Positions 37,701 to 47,460 are shown, counted from the stretch's first letter. The stretch is 64,000 bases of DNA from Ligula intestinalis (GCA_036362985.1 JAYGXS010000001.1:19906937-19970936); one strand, 5' to 3'. Notes: generated by a model not told the origin, from the sequence alone. Made by a program: numbers and translations.

Positions 37701-40700
37701 GACCTCCTGGACAGCCAATATATCGAGGCCGCCAAAACACCGAAACGTGGACATCTCTTGCAGTTGCTGAAGTACTGCCTCAGAACTTACTTTACCTTTG
37801 AAGGGACAATCTACGAGCAAACCAAAGGTACACCGATGGGATCACCTCTATCTGGTTTCGTCGCTGAGGCAGTCCTACAGAGGTTGGAGACGTTAGTGTT
37901 CGCTGAGCACAAGCCCAAATTTTGGGCGCGTTATGTAGACGACACTTTCGTCATTATCAAGCGGGAAGGAGTCAACAACTTTCATGCCCTCCTGAACTCC
38001 ATTTTTCCAGATATTCAATTCACAATGGAGGCAGAAAACGATGGACAACTAGCATTCCTAGACGTTTTGGTTCATCGCAAGACTGACGGGAACCTCAAGA
38101 CGACGGTTTACAGGAAGGCTACCAACACTCGCCAGATCCTGAGTTACCAAAGCAACCATCCATTGTGTCACAAACGCAGCTGTGTACGAAGTCTCTACAA
38201 GAGGGCTGAGACCCACTGCAGTGAAACAGCCGACAAAGTGGCCGAACTCCGCTATCTACGGCAGATGTTCACCATCAATGGATACCCCCGGAGCTTCATA
38301 GAGCGGAGTAGGCGGACTAACCCGATAAGAAAGCCGACGGTCAGCCAACCAAAAGTCTGGCGGGCGCTACCGTACATCGAAAACGTGTCTGAAGCAGCTG
38401 CTCGACTCCTGCAACCATTGGGTATCGGTATCGCCCACAGACCCGAGGCAACGATCAGGCGATTGGTAATGAAACCAAAGGCCCCCCTATCCCGAGGTAA
38501 AACTGCCAACGTCGTGTACCGGATCAACTGCAGTTCCTCCGAAATGAACTATGTAGGGGAAACGGGCAAGCGATTGCAGACACGTATGACCGAGCATGAG
38601 GGAGCGGTGCGCAGACAGGAAGAACGCTCTCTAGTGGCAGAACATTGTGCAGCCACTGGGCACAAGTTCGCTTTCAAAGACGCTGAGATCATAGGGTGTG
38701 GAAGCGACCAAACGATCAGGGAGACGCTCGAAGCCTGGCATACCACAAGTAGCTCCATTAATCGGTGTGTGACGCTACCAGTTGCCTATCAAAGTCTACG
38801 GGAAAAGCACAGGAAGCAGAACCACAGGCAGGAACGCCGACCAGACGCACCAGCCGACAGCACAAACGAGGGCCTAGGACCACCCGACGCAAACACGAAT
38901 GGGGGACAAGCTGTTTCGACCACAATCCTGCGAGATGGCCAACAGGATGGGAACGCGGGTGAACACGAGCCCACGCCGATAAAAGACGACGGTGACTTTG
39001 ACTGCCGGGTCGCTAGCAACCGAGAGGTCAACGCGAACATGGCAACCGCAATTTGCATCTCAAGGGGAAGGTGTGAACGCGACATGACGTCGGCCGGGCC
39101 CAACCTACGAACGATGCGCACCCGATCAATGGCAATTATCCCGCCAACGCCACCACCCCCGGATAAGACGAGCCCGCAGCCGCATGACAACAGGCATCCC
39201 CATGCCTAGCTGAATTTTACCTATAAATACTGTGATTGTTCGTGCATTTACCACCTTTGACAATGGAAGCTTGTCTGATTCCGAAACGTCAGGACATTAA
39301 ATCCTTGGTTCCTGTGATCGCCTTGCCTTCTCAATTATGTCCAGGAACACGCATTTTCGCTTCTATCAGCAATATAAATATATATATATATTCACTCAGG
39401 TATGTCTGAACACCGATCCAATAGGCTTCTTAACTAAACAAAGTCCGCGTGGTGGCTAGAAGTGCCGTAATGGGTGACCACCTGTCAGGCCGGCATTGGC
39501 CAAGTCATAATAGCATAGAGGGACGATAGCCTTGAGAGGTAACTTGATACAGAACTGTTTTGGGCTTATTTGCCTTCATTCAGCCAACCATAACCCTGAA
39601 CACCAGCTGGGTAAGACAAAAAAACATACGCACTCACAGATGGTGCAGCTGGTCCACCACTGAGGTCTACCAGATGGGTCATAAGCACTTCATCGAACCA
39701 CGGTTCATCAGCGCCTCGTCAATTGTCATTTGCTGTCACTGCAGACTGGGTATATATTCACTCAGGAATGTCCGAACACTGATCCAGTAGGCTTCCAAAC
39801 TAAACAAAGTTCACGTGGTGGCTATAAGTCCCGAAATGGGTGACCACCTGCCATGCCGACCTGTCAGATCTGCCACCTGGCAGACCTTCTAGAAACGAGA
39901 TTGGACTATGCCTGACTGGAACTGTCAAATAAACCATAAAATGATCATAACATGATCTCCATTTGTTGCGGTATTCACCCACAGTTTAAACCTTAATTTT
40001 ATCAGCTGCTGTATACTCTTGAAACTGCCAAACATCAAGAGCGTTCAAAGAAGCTATAGAAGTGCACATTTTGTAAGAGGGTGATATGGACTCTAAGACG
40101 TAAACCCAAACTCATAGAGCATAAGTTAACTTCCGTCCAAACAAAGTCTATTGGAAAAACAGCCTCCTTAAACGACATAACTGCACATAGTCTACCGGGG
40201 TGATCCATACGCAGAACAGGTTTCTGCTCAAGACCGCATCTGCTAAAGCGTGAGATTGTGTTTACTGTGTGCACAACAAAGCGCTTTAAGCATTATTTTC
40301 CAATCTATGCAGTTGGATCAGCCGGCATAGCTGGAAAGGCATCACATGTCTCGCTGATAAAAGGCTCTGAGCAGCCAGTAGTTTCATTGGTCCTCCTCTG
40401 CCGGTTTGAGGCCATCAAGGTGAAACGAACAGTAGGTTGCCCATTTCATTAAATTGTAATCGAAATGCTGAAATTCGTTTTCAGTGTGAATAAATTACCT
40501 TAGTATGGTTGTTGCATTGCATATGCAGTTAGAACGCCAGCTTTTGGGTGGGTTTTTTTGGCTGCCTTGTAAAAGCATGTTCTGTTTGAAAAATGACTAC
40601 GTACTTAGTATGGTGCGCTTGGAAATCCAAATATGCTTAATAGAAAACGCATGCTAAATTGCTGAAAAATGTGGAACGTTACTGGCGTTTGCACTTGTAT

Positions 40701-43700
40701 TCCATGGGTCATACCTTCCTACTGTATTAGAGATTAAGAATGCTAGAGACGATCACATATTTCTCTACGCCGTGAGGAAGAGAATATAATGAATGAATCA
40801 ACATCATGAATGAATATTTCGTGGTCATAAAAAACCTCATAATCAGACATTTGAAAACTGAAATATATAATTTTTCGTTTGATAGAAGAATTTCTTTGGA
40901 AAAGGTAAACAAACTCTATTGAACATTTTCGACGCTGGCACACCAGGTCATCGTCCCAAGAAATTTCTTCTATCAAACTACATTTTTTGGGATGCCAATT
41001 TTCAATAAATACGAATAATTTTTTAGATATAACTTTTGAACTAGGCGGAGTCTGCCAACAAACGAGTACAAAAAATTATATTTTTTACATGTTTTCTATA
41101 AAAAAATATTTGCATATCTAGAAATATCGACTGTAAGTGCGGCGAATGTTTATTTCGTAAATGGTCATTATTTCTAGAAGCAGGCAACCAAAACAATTGT
41201 TAAAAAGCCAGAAGCCTGCCATAATTGCCATGTCTTGAGATACGGCTGCGCAATAATCACTACTACAACCAATTAAAGTGACTTACTCGAATCAAAAGGC
41301 ATTTCGGAATTTTGATTGACATTTCATGAAATGAGGATTCTTCTGTAACTTTGCAGTCCATTTAATCTCTCCTAGTCCACTTCATGTGATACTAGCCGAC
41401 ACAGATGTACATATGACGTAAACATCCTAGTGGAAAAGCTCAGACGTGAGTACTTTATTTGTTTTTTCATTCATTTTTGATGCCTCTACAGAAAGAGTGC
41501 ACAAAAATTTAGTTCCCACATTCCTCTTGGTACCTACCATGTTCTCCCTGAAATGTTTACAAAGGAGTGAGCTTTAAATTCAAAAGCATTCCTTCGTACT
41601 GCATACATTGACATATAACTTCTGTTCTTCATGCTCCGCTACTATCGAAAGCAAATCTATGTTACCATACGTATCCCAAAAAATCATTGTCTAAAGCTAA
41701 TAGCAATAAGCAGTATGTGCAGCCCAGATTTCATAATTTCTGAACTAGTGCTTACTCGCCTACACAGTTCAAGCGCAATAAAAAAGTAAATAATCTTCCA
41801 TCCTCAGGATAATAAATTTGAAAATAAAACCGACTCCGAAAGTGAATGCTTCGAATATTCTCTTTTGAACTGATTATTGCACTTGTGCAGACATTGGAAG
41901 TGAGGGAACTATACTCTGTCAAGTTCCTATTTATTTTTTACCGACTTCCTTTCGTACTTGTGATTGGAAAAAGATACTGATTTAAATGGTAGCATGCTTC
42001 TACGCAGGAATTTGATTGAGCAGGCATTCTGTTTGAAACCTTGGTCTGAGGTGATTGTTTTCCCACTCCTATCTGAGTGCACACCGATATCATATCAGTA
42101 AGCGTAAATATCAGAAGTAATGAGACCGCTGAACGCATATATTTTGGCAGTCAACAAGGCACGTTCAATGGCCGCCAGTTTGAGGGTCACCGTGATCGGT
42201 AATGTTGTTAACAATGAACTGCAATATACGACTGTTCAAAGGATGAAGGTGGGTGTACTTGTTATAAGTAAGACCTCTGAGATTGTTCATTTTTTGGAGC
42301 GCAAAGGGAGGCTTTACGGGGAGACTTGGCTCATTATCTAGAACTTACAGCAGAGTACCTGATATGCCAACTCATACTCTACTTTTTAAAGTAAGAATCT
42401 GTTTTCGCCCCGAAGTAAAGTCTTCTGAACCACAGTAAATACAAAATGTATGGTCCAAATTTAAAAATTCACCTGATATATGCGTTCCTTTTCACAAGTT
42501 AATGCCTTCTCTATCCGGAACCTTTTTCTCAAGTTCGAAGGATACACGGAGCCAAAAGTAGGAGGTTCTAAACACCTCGAGAAAGGTTTCCTAACTGGAA
42601 CTTTTGAACCTACCTACATTTGATCTCGACGTAAGTGGTGCAGAATTGTTTCACCTCTCCAGACTCAAGATGGAGCTGGGATTCACAACTTTACTCTAAC
42701 CCTCGTTGATTAACGTTCATCGATCGCTAACGGAACTCACTCATTTCGCTATCAGTCTAGTCCCCGGTTCAATGGTTAGAGTTTTAGACGTCTGATCAGA
42801 AGGTCGCGGCTTAAAGCCTCCGGTGGCCTACCACTGACTGGCTGATGACAGTTAATGAGCCTAATATGACTATTTCAGTCTTTCTTGTCTTGTCCGGCAG
42901 TTCTTTCTGCCTTTACGCTTACCGTGGGTATTCATGGCCTTTGCCTTGTTGATTGGCTTTTTCATTTCATTTTTTTTTAACCTTAATAAATTTTGCTGTT
43001 TGTTGGGTCGCTGGACTGTTTTAAATGCAATGAATGCTTGTTACGAGGAAGTGGTGAAATTTGACATTTTCACTGTAAGTGGGTGTTCGCAGGCGAGTCG
43101 AACTGTTCAAAAGCGGAACCCTTAGAAATGGAATAAGGGTGCGTGATGACGAAAAATAATCAAAATATTATCGTGCAGGTCTCGCCCATATTCATCCGTT
43201 AAGCTTTTATGTATTACCTTAGCCCGAAATAAATAAGTACAGTTGTGAATCCAGTGGAAATAGGTAGACAACCACTAGTACGCTCGAACGATGGGAATGT
43301 ATTAAAGGCAGTTAATTGCCCAACTGGTCTACCTTAGCATTGAGCCGAGACAAAATGCAATTGTATAAGACTAAGGTTACATGTAGAACCAAAATATATC
43401 TGACAAAAAAGCCGGTAAATTTGAATAAACCATTGCAGCATAACCGCATACTGTTTCCTACTCTTTCCTCACAACCTTAGTTTGCTGATGTGTGTTTTTT
43501 GTTTATCTTAAATCTTTCCAGTCGCCTACCCAACTCGTCAAATAGTTCTAGGTAACATTCCACAGCGTTTACCCTGCTTAACTTTTGGTGACCTAATTGC
43601 CAAACCTCTGCTTATCTAAAATGGCCTTTAGAGAGTTGCGCTAAAACATTATCTTTTTTTCCGACCATTCCATGATCCATGCCTTTTCTGTCTACCTCTA

Positions 43701-43830
43701 GTCGACGCCGTGTCGGGTCCGGCTCAACCTGTGCCGCTGTGTGACACCGAATGAAAAACTCCTCCCAAGCCTTCGAAAGGTTAAACGGTTTTCAAAAAGA
43801 AAGCAAGCTCCTGAAGAAAACAACATCTAG
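10369..43830 (+). CDS. Unrecognised multi-exon gene, C-terminal part (five exons)
   Basis: Five plus-strand exons (10369-10775, 16288-16438, 21547-21840, 32979-33310, 43702-43830) fit together in phase and end at a TAG stop at 43828-43830. Four donors read GTAAG; four acceptors end in AG after pyrimidine-rich tracts. Joined, they encode about 436 residues: a basic N-terminal part with an aromatic cluster; Ser/Pro-rich linkers; an acidic Ser-rich stretch (ETEDSDISPSSP); a helical, probably coiled-coil region; a run of Glu; and a basic tail. I do not recognise the family. The preceding exon must end after the first base of a codon, and I did not find it. The introns are 5512, 5108, 11138 and 10391 nt and hold many mobile elements. 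A possible AATAAA lies at 44245-44250. The gene faces MORN5 tail to tail. Function unknown; perhaps a scaffold or coiled-coil adaptor (speculation). Confidence 0.6.
12655..12750 (-). repeat. tRNA-like SINE fragment (SINE-C)
   Basis: The minus strand has TAGGCCAAGTGGTTAGAG, like an A box, and GGATTTGAATCCCACC, like a B box, about 36 bp apart. The flanks do not pair as an acceptor stem, so this is not a working tRNA gene. Its relation to SINE-A and SINE-B is unclear. Confidence 0.5.
15569..16044. mobile_element. Foldback (long inverted repeat) element
   Basis: The left arm (15569-15722) and right arm (15888-16044) are inverted copies of each other, with an unrelated loop of about 165 bp. Both arms encode the same kind of peptide when read inward (LQRMNTLAHVSRLYAAL on plus, LQRMHTMAHGYRLYAAV on minus), but with many differences, so the pairing is old. 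No terminal TA or TTAA target duplication was identified. It could be a MITE-like foldback transposon or an inverted duplication of an unknown repeat. Confidence 0.6.
16288..16438 (+). CDS. Unknown gene, exon B
   Basis: The acceptor tract GCTTCCTTCCCTTCAG precedes 16288 and GTAAGC follows 16438. Two frames are open. The frame that fits the phases of exons A and C is Cys/Ser/Arg-rich (for example RRSSSCSRCSHCC). The other frame (FWNSTHVTFPPRGEVP) looks more like ordinary protein but would need additional unseen exons on both sides. The exon is likely real; its frame is less certain. Confidence 0.5.
20613..20745 (-). repeat. SINE-B copy (tRNA-derived SINE)
   Basis: The minus strand has GTCCTCGTAACTCAGTTAGT and AAGAGCG (A box region), then CTGGCGTGGGTTCGAATCCC (B box), and a tail containing TTGAACT...TCTGCC. 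The layout matches the copy at 32644-32772 and, in part, 50350-50432. The two ends do not form a proper acceptor stem. Confidence 0.6.
20990..21490 (+). mobile_element. PLE remnant: end of endonuclease domain plus 3' UTR
   Basis: The frame at 21054-21275 contains LTLEAWYSGANSGNRHLDLYAAY, the conserved block that follows the GIY-YIG domain in PLEs (compare ETLEAWHTTSSSINRC in the 36.8-39.2 kb copy). Upstream of it a second frame shows ...EHNAA, so a frameshift has occurred. A hammerhead-like hairpin follows at 21436-21475. RT and most of the GIY-YIG domain are absent. Confidence 0.65.
21436..21475 (+). ncRNA. Hammerhead-like hairpin of the PLE remnant
   Basis: TTTCGACAAA is followed by a perfect 6-bp stem (GGACAG/CTGTCC) with an 8-nt loop, then GAAAAGTCAG. 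Box 1 is degenerate compared with CTGANGA. The stem is the clearest helix II among the decayed copies. Confidence 0.4.
21547..21840 (+). CDS. Unknown gene, exon C
   Basis: A long pyrimidine tract ending in TTTTTCTAG precedes 21547 and GTAAGT follows 21840. Only one frame is open. It encodes an acidic Ser-rich segment (SETEDSDISPSSP), then a helical stretch (HLRLNACQMEREVAFYAF) and ends near a CSQ/C sequence. The exon enters with two bases completing a codon and leaves after one base of the next, matching exons B and D. Confidence 0.65.
23605..23625 (-). ncRNA. Hammerhead-like core, PLE-I minus copy
   Basis: The minus strand reads CTGATGAGAATTATCGAAAAC. Box 1 (CTGATGA) and GAAA are exact matches to the hammerhead catalytic core, with a very short helix II. 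Helices I and III were not modelled. Confidence 0.5.
23745..24494 (-). pseudogene. PLE-I GIY-YIG endonuclease region (minus copy)
   Basis: This 3'-terminal part of a PLE polyprotein shows the GIY-YIG signature as YSFTCSCGAGYIGRTSRRL with the C-x-C pair, then VREH and a conserved YSKFLGQRLLAMAEA block. An in-frame TAA just upstream (24495-24497) cuts it off from the RT remnant. The protein is the same as that of the plus copy over their shared length. Confidence 0.8.
24719..25632 (+). mobile_element. PLE-I, plus copy of a head-to-head pair
   Basis: It begins directly at the truncation point of the minus copy, in the linker between RT and endonuclease (CLTQRAKRICSNDS), and continues through the GIY-YIG domain to the stop near 25459 and a 3' UTR. 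It has no start codon of its own and no RT, so it cannot move itself. Coding residues are the same as in the minus arm, which points to a recent event. Confidence 0.8.
25581..25601 (+). ncRNA. Hammerhead-like core, PLE-I plus copy
   Basis: This is the inverted duplicate of 23605-23625, with exact CTGATGA and CGAAAAC boxes. Confidence 0.5.
27040..29460 (-). mobile_element. LINE-2: 5'-truncated CR1/Jockey-like retrotransposon
   Basis: It runs from an endonuclease/RT linker near 29445 (NWCDLLTGSPDADW) through the RT to a terminal block ending at 27289. The 3' UTR probably extends to about 27040, because the stretch 27042-27175 recurs at 59940-60066 and ends in a TATACTGAACTA-like motif. The element is related to LINE-1 but more decayed. 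Confidence 0.75.
27289..29445 (-). pseudogene. LINE-2 reverse transcriptase ORF, frameshifted
   Basis: Pieces in order: an endonuclease-RT linker; QHGFRGNNSCLTN; VDVVYIDLKKS (motif A, disrupted just after it); SEVPQGSVLGPLLF (motif B, with Glu in place of the usual Gly); VLFADDIKIW (motif C with both Asp); and a C-terminal block FPLEYRQIRGDLIQTYRL. A run of seven T on the plus strand at about 28410-28416 looks one base short and breaks the frame after motif A. In-frame stops include TGA at 27781-27783 and TGA just upstream of 28598. It is non-functional. Confidence 0.8.
30600..30990 (+). mobile_element. PLE remnant with degenerate GIY-YIG domain
   Basis: The frame at 30677-30877 shows PLKRHFREHQI, then CPCKKEVVYKFLCDNCDVLYCGQTG, which aligns with the GIY-YIG start of other PLEs (VVYRINCSSCEMNYVGETG). 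The frame is lost soon after (YKFLVNRRN in another frame). No RT is present. It differs clearly from PLE-I, -II and -III and is old. Confidence 0.6.
31305..31452 (-). repeat. SINE-A copy
   Basis: The minus strand shows CCCGTGGCGCGGTGGTTAGAG (A box region), GATTCGATCC (B box), GGGTTGGGTATGCC, and the terminal ATATGCCAGAAATAGCC block. It is among the best-preserved copies. Confidence 0.7.
31590..31640 (-). repeat. SINE-A 3' fragment
   Basis: It retains only the terminal block (AAGTCAGAAATGCACATTTC). The roughly 140-bp interval to the copy at 31305-31452 resembles the interval between the two minus copies near 4.1 kb. Confidence 0.35.
32644..32772 (+). repeat. SINE-B copy
   Basis: The plus strand has CCTCGTATCTCAATTGGCTA (A box region), CTGGCGTGGGTTCCAATC (B box) and the shared tail TCTACAGCTGGG...TCTGCC. 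It sits about 200 bp before exon D of the plus-strand gene. Confidence 0.6.
32979..33310 (+). CDS. Unknown gene, exon D (coiled-coil region)
   Basis: The acceptor TTTTGCTTTCTGCATTCCAG precedes 32979 and the donor GTAAGT follows 33310. The 110 codons encode a helical segment (IAETALAFMLHDIPRLHMM), then a likely coiled coil (SQLRAVQEAYASLESKF... LEFASVAERLLHQLAE), then an Arg/Ser stretch and EEEEE. It enters with two bases completing a codon, as exon C requires, and leaves at a codon boundary. This is the most convincing exon of the gene. Confidence 0.7.
33850..33870. repeat. (TA)n microsatellite
   Basis: A TA run lies about 30 bp outside the left end of PLE-II. Similar runs lie at 34842-34860 and 39378-39394. 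Confidence 0.8.
33966..34001 (-). ncRNA. Hammerhead-like core, PLE-II minus copy
   Basis: On the minus strand, CTGACGATG, a 5-bp stem (AAAGC/GCTTT) with a GAGTGA loop, then TGAAACGTCAG. Box 1 (CTGACGA) fits CTGANGA exactly. Confidence 0.5.
33998..34669 (-). pseudogene. PLE-II GIY-YIG endonuclease fragment
   Basis: This is an open fragment of about 220 codons with an intact-looking GIY-YIG start (VVYSIPCQDCTARYVGETG), including the CxxC pair and the Arg/His residues of RLGTRLHEHQ. It has no RT and no start codon of its own. Codons beyond 34669 on the minus strand are antisense of the plus fragment and not part of the protein. Confidence 0.75.
34670..34843 (+). mobile_element. PLE-II, short plus copy (3' end only)
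   Basis: This is an inverted repeat of 33898-34069: the last coding part, stop and 3' UTR of PLE-II. It starts directly at the truncation point of the minus copy, so the two copies are joined 5' to 5'. It ends in a (TA)n run. Confidence 0.8.
34740..34775 (+). ncRNA. Hammerhead-like core, PLE-II plus copy
   Basis: This is the inverted duplicate of 33966-34001, with CTGACGA, a 5-bp stem and GAAACGTCAG. Confidence 0.5.
34842..34863. repeat. (TA)n microsatellite between PLE-II and PLE-III
   Basis: The TA run directly separates the right end of PLE-II from the left end of PLE-III. Confidence 0.85.
34906..34941 (-). ncRNA. Hammerhead-like core, PLE-III minus copy
   Basis: The minus strand reads TTGACAATG, a 4-bp stem (GGAA/TTCC) and CGAAACGTCAG. 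Box 1 deviates from CTGANGA at two positions. Confidence 0.4.
34989..36776 (-). pseudogene. PLE-III RT/GIY-YIG protein, minus arm (5'-truncated)
   Basis: The 595-codon frame starts at ARFYGLPKVHKEG of the RT. Motif A reads SFGVTSLFISIP, where other PLEs have SFDV, so the first catalytic Asp is Gly. Motif B TKGTPMGSPLSG and motif C YVDDTFVI look intact. The GIY-YIG part NVVYRINCSSCEMNYVGETG keeps the CxxC pair, followed by RLQTRLTEHEG. The N-terminal domain is missing because the copy is truncated. No premature stop is present. Confidence 0.85.
36852..39209 (+). pseudogene. PLE-III RT/GIY-YIG protein, plus arm (785 codons)
   Basis: PLEs encode a telomerase-related reverse transcriptase joined to a GIY-YIG endonuclease. 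Here an N-terminal domain (VHNLSSKDLKPEQIRVLQHA, about residues 25-50) is followed by the RT: MARFYGLPKVHKEG about 191, motif A SFGVTS about 265, motif B KGTPMGS about 325, motif C YVDD about 361. The GIY-YIG domain starts about 552 and reads VVYRINCSSSEMNYVGETG. Motif A has Gly for the catalytic Asp, and the second Cys of the usual CxxC before GETG is Ser. The frame is open without stops, but without the motif A Asp polymerase activity is not expected. The listed start is a TTG; coding sequence continues upstream to the junction at 36797, so the true start is lost. Confidence 0.85.
39257..39292 (+). ncRNA. Hammerhead-like core, PLE-III plus copy
   Basis: This is the inverted duplicate of 34906-34941 (TTGACAATGG ... 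CCGAAACGTCAG). Confidence 0.4.
39378..39394. repeat. (TA)n microsatellite
   Basis: A TA run lies about 45 bp beyond the right end of PLE-III and leads into the first copy of the direct repeat. Confidence 0.75.
39386..39500 (+). repeat. Direct repeat, first copy
   Basis: The copy starts TATATATTCACTCAGG and includes ACTAAACAAAGT and GTGGTGGCTA, then GGGTGACCACCTG. It recurs 361 bp downstream with scattered differences. Confidence 0.7.
39545..39605 (-). repeat. SINE-A fragment
   Basis: The minus strand carries the GGGTTATGGTTGGCTGAATG core and part of the 3' block. It lies between the two direct repeat copies. Confidence 0.35.
39747..39870 (+). repeat. Direct repeat, second copy
   Basis: Matches 39386-39500 from TATATATTCACTCAGG through GGGTGACCACCTG. 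It is a diverged duplicate. Confidence 0.7.
42758..42890 (+). repeat. SINE-A copy
   Basis: The plus strand has a tRNA-like head (CCCCGGTTCAATGGTTAGAG), a loose B box region (GGTCGCGGCTTAAAGCC), and ends with CTGGCTGATGACAGTTAATG and GACTATTTCAGTC. Confidence 0.6.
43702..43830 (+). CDS. Unknown gene, terminal exon E
   Basis: A strong acceptor (CCTTTTCTGTCTACCTCTAG) precedes 43702. With the phase left by exon D, the frame is open for 42 codons and ends in TAG. It encodes a Cys/Arg segment (STPCRVRLNLCRC) and a basic tail (LRKVKRFSKRKQ). Codon boundary, acceptor and GC-richer sequence agree, but 10 kb separates it from exon D, so an intermediate exon could have been missed. Confidence 0.5.
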   Translation, partial: STPCRVRLNLCRCVTPNEKLLPSLRKVKRFSKRKQAPEENNI

Positions 43831-44250
43831 TATCTGCTCCTGACTTCTCATGGGGTTCCGAACGGAACATTCGTCAACTTTTCGCTAAACTTACTCACCT
43901 CTATCTAGAGTTTTCCTTTTTCTTACGGCAATCTGTGATCAAAAATGCCTAGTGGGTTTTGTAACAATTTTGTTTTACCTGCTTGCTCATGTATGCACGA
44001 CCACAGAAACGGAATGATTCTTTGTGGTCTCTTTTTAATTTTCTATTAAGCAACCGATCCCCGATCGCTGTGGGCGTCCCTCTATGGCCGCGAAGTGACG
44101 TTATTTACTGCTTGCCTATTTTTCTAGAAACACACACATGTCTTCTTGCTCAAAGGTCTTTTGTTTCAAAATGGCAGTGTAATCGCATGTTGATGATATA
44201 TAATGTACACTGTAGTATTTTTCATATTCCTGAAAGTTCAAAAGAATAAA
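43831..44250 (+). promoter_or_regulatory. Probable 3' UTR and AATAAA of the unknown gene
   Basis: A plus-strand AATAAA at 44245-44250 is a possible poly(A) signal. Between it and 44703 I see no feature. Confidence 0.35.
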
Positions 44251-44702
44251 GCAAACAGAATTGGCTTCTGGAGCTGAGGATTCTGTCTTTATTTCCAATA
44301 GCTTAACTTATGTTTTAGCTGCAGAGAAATGGGGTCTCTCTAAGTATAATGCTGTCTTTCTTTGATAGCCAGTGGCGTTCTGCAGATGCTATTAGCTGCC
44401 ATTTTTTGGTTAAGCAAGCTAAGTTTGCTGTCTGGAAAATTTTAGTGAATGCCACTTTCTTGTAGTATCAGCTGTAGAAACAGAACTAGTTCTTTAACGC
44501 TGCTTCTTGATAAAGCTTCCTCCTTCAGTTGACTTTTATTTATATTGCGACGTTTTCTTGAGTCTTAAGGTCAATTTGAGGTAGGATATTCCCAACAGTT
44601 GATGGTTAAGGGAAACAATGTGAACCAGACCTCGCAACTGAATTCGCAATAAGACTATATGAAGGACATTCGCCTTTTCAGAGGACAAAAAACGCATATT
44701 CC

Positions 44703-44708
44703 TTTATT
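44703..44708 (-). terminator. MORN5 poly(A) signal
   Basis: AATAAA on the minus strand starts six bases after the MORN5 stop codon, so the 3' UTR would be only a few tens of bases. Confidence 0.5.
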
Positions 44709-44713
44709 ATACG

Positions 44714-47136
<2,423 letters not shown>

Positions 47137-47351
47137 GATTCGAAAAAGAGCGTGCAGACGATGTCAAGGTCAAATAACTGTTGCCATAATAATAATCGTT
47201 TCAACACTAGGGTAAATTAATGTAGGTGTTTCAAACGATCTAGTCAAGGAACAATTAAGTTACGCTTTGCCAAGGAGTTCGCAACGCAAACCCTCAAGAC
47301 CATCACTTAGTGACAAAGGTGATGTGATGAAAAAGTGCATCCGACAAAGCA
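47137..47351. other. MORN5 upstream region
   Basis: No TATA box or other clear promoter element is visible. Confidence 0.3.
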
Positions 47352-47460
47352 AAGGGAGACCGGAATGGCCATTTCTGGCTTATTAGTTGTCATCAGCCAG
47401 TCATACCCAATCTCGAGGGTTAGCACCCCCATTTTTTGAACCTGGGACCTCACTAGGGTA
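47352..47460 (-). repeat. SINE-A copy
   Basis: The minus strand has a GGTCCCAGGTTC B-box-like segment, GGGTATGACTGGCTGATGAC and AATAAGCCAGAAATGGCC. The A-box end is lost. Confidence 0.6.

Larger units (their letters stand above)
36797..39335 (+). mobile_element. PLE-III, plus copy (nearly full length)
   Basis: It starts at the truncation point of the minus copy with open coding sequence (ENGTELLRLAIDKRARELR), so its own 5' end is also missing. It contains the N-terminal domain, RT, GIY-YIG endonuclease and 3' UTR. The right end is followed within about 45 bp by a (TA)n run. Confidence 0.85.
33311..43701 (+). other. Intron D-E (10.4 kb)
   Basis: It holds two PLE palindromes (33898-39335), a diverged direct repeat (39386-39870), a SINE-A fragment near 39550 and a SINE-A copy (42758-42890). 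The stretch 39985-42757 shows nothing I can support. Confidence 0.5.

Noticed and set aside
42765..42800. Functional tRNA gene at the SINE-A head
   Set aside because: No acceptor stem, and the sequence continues into the common SINE-A body.
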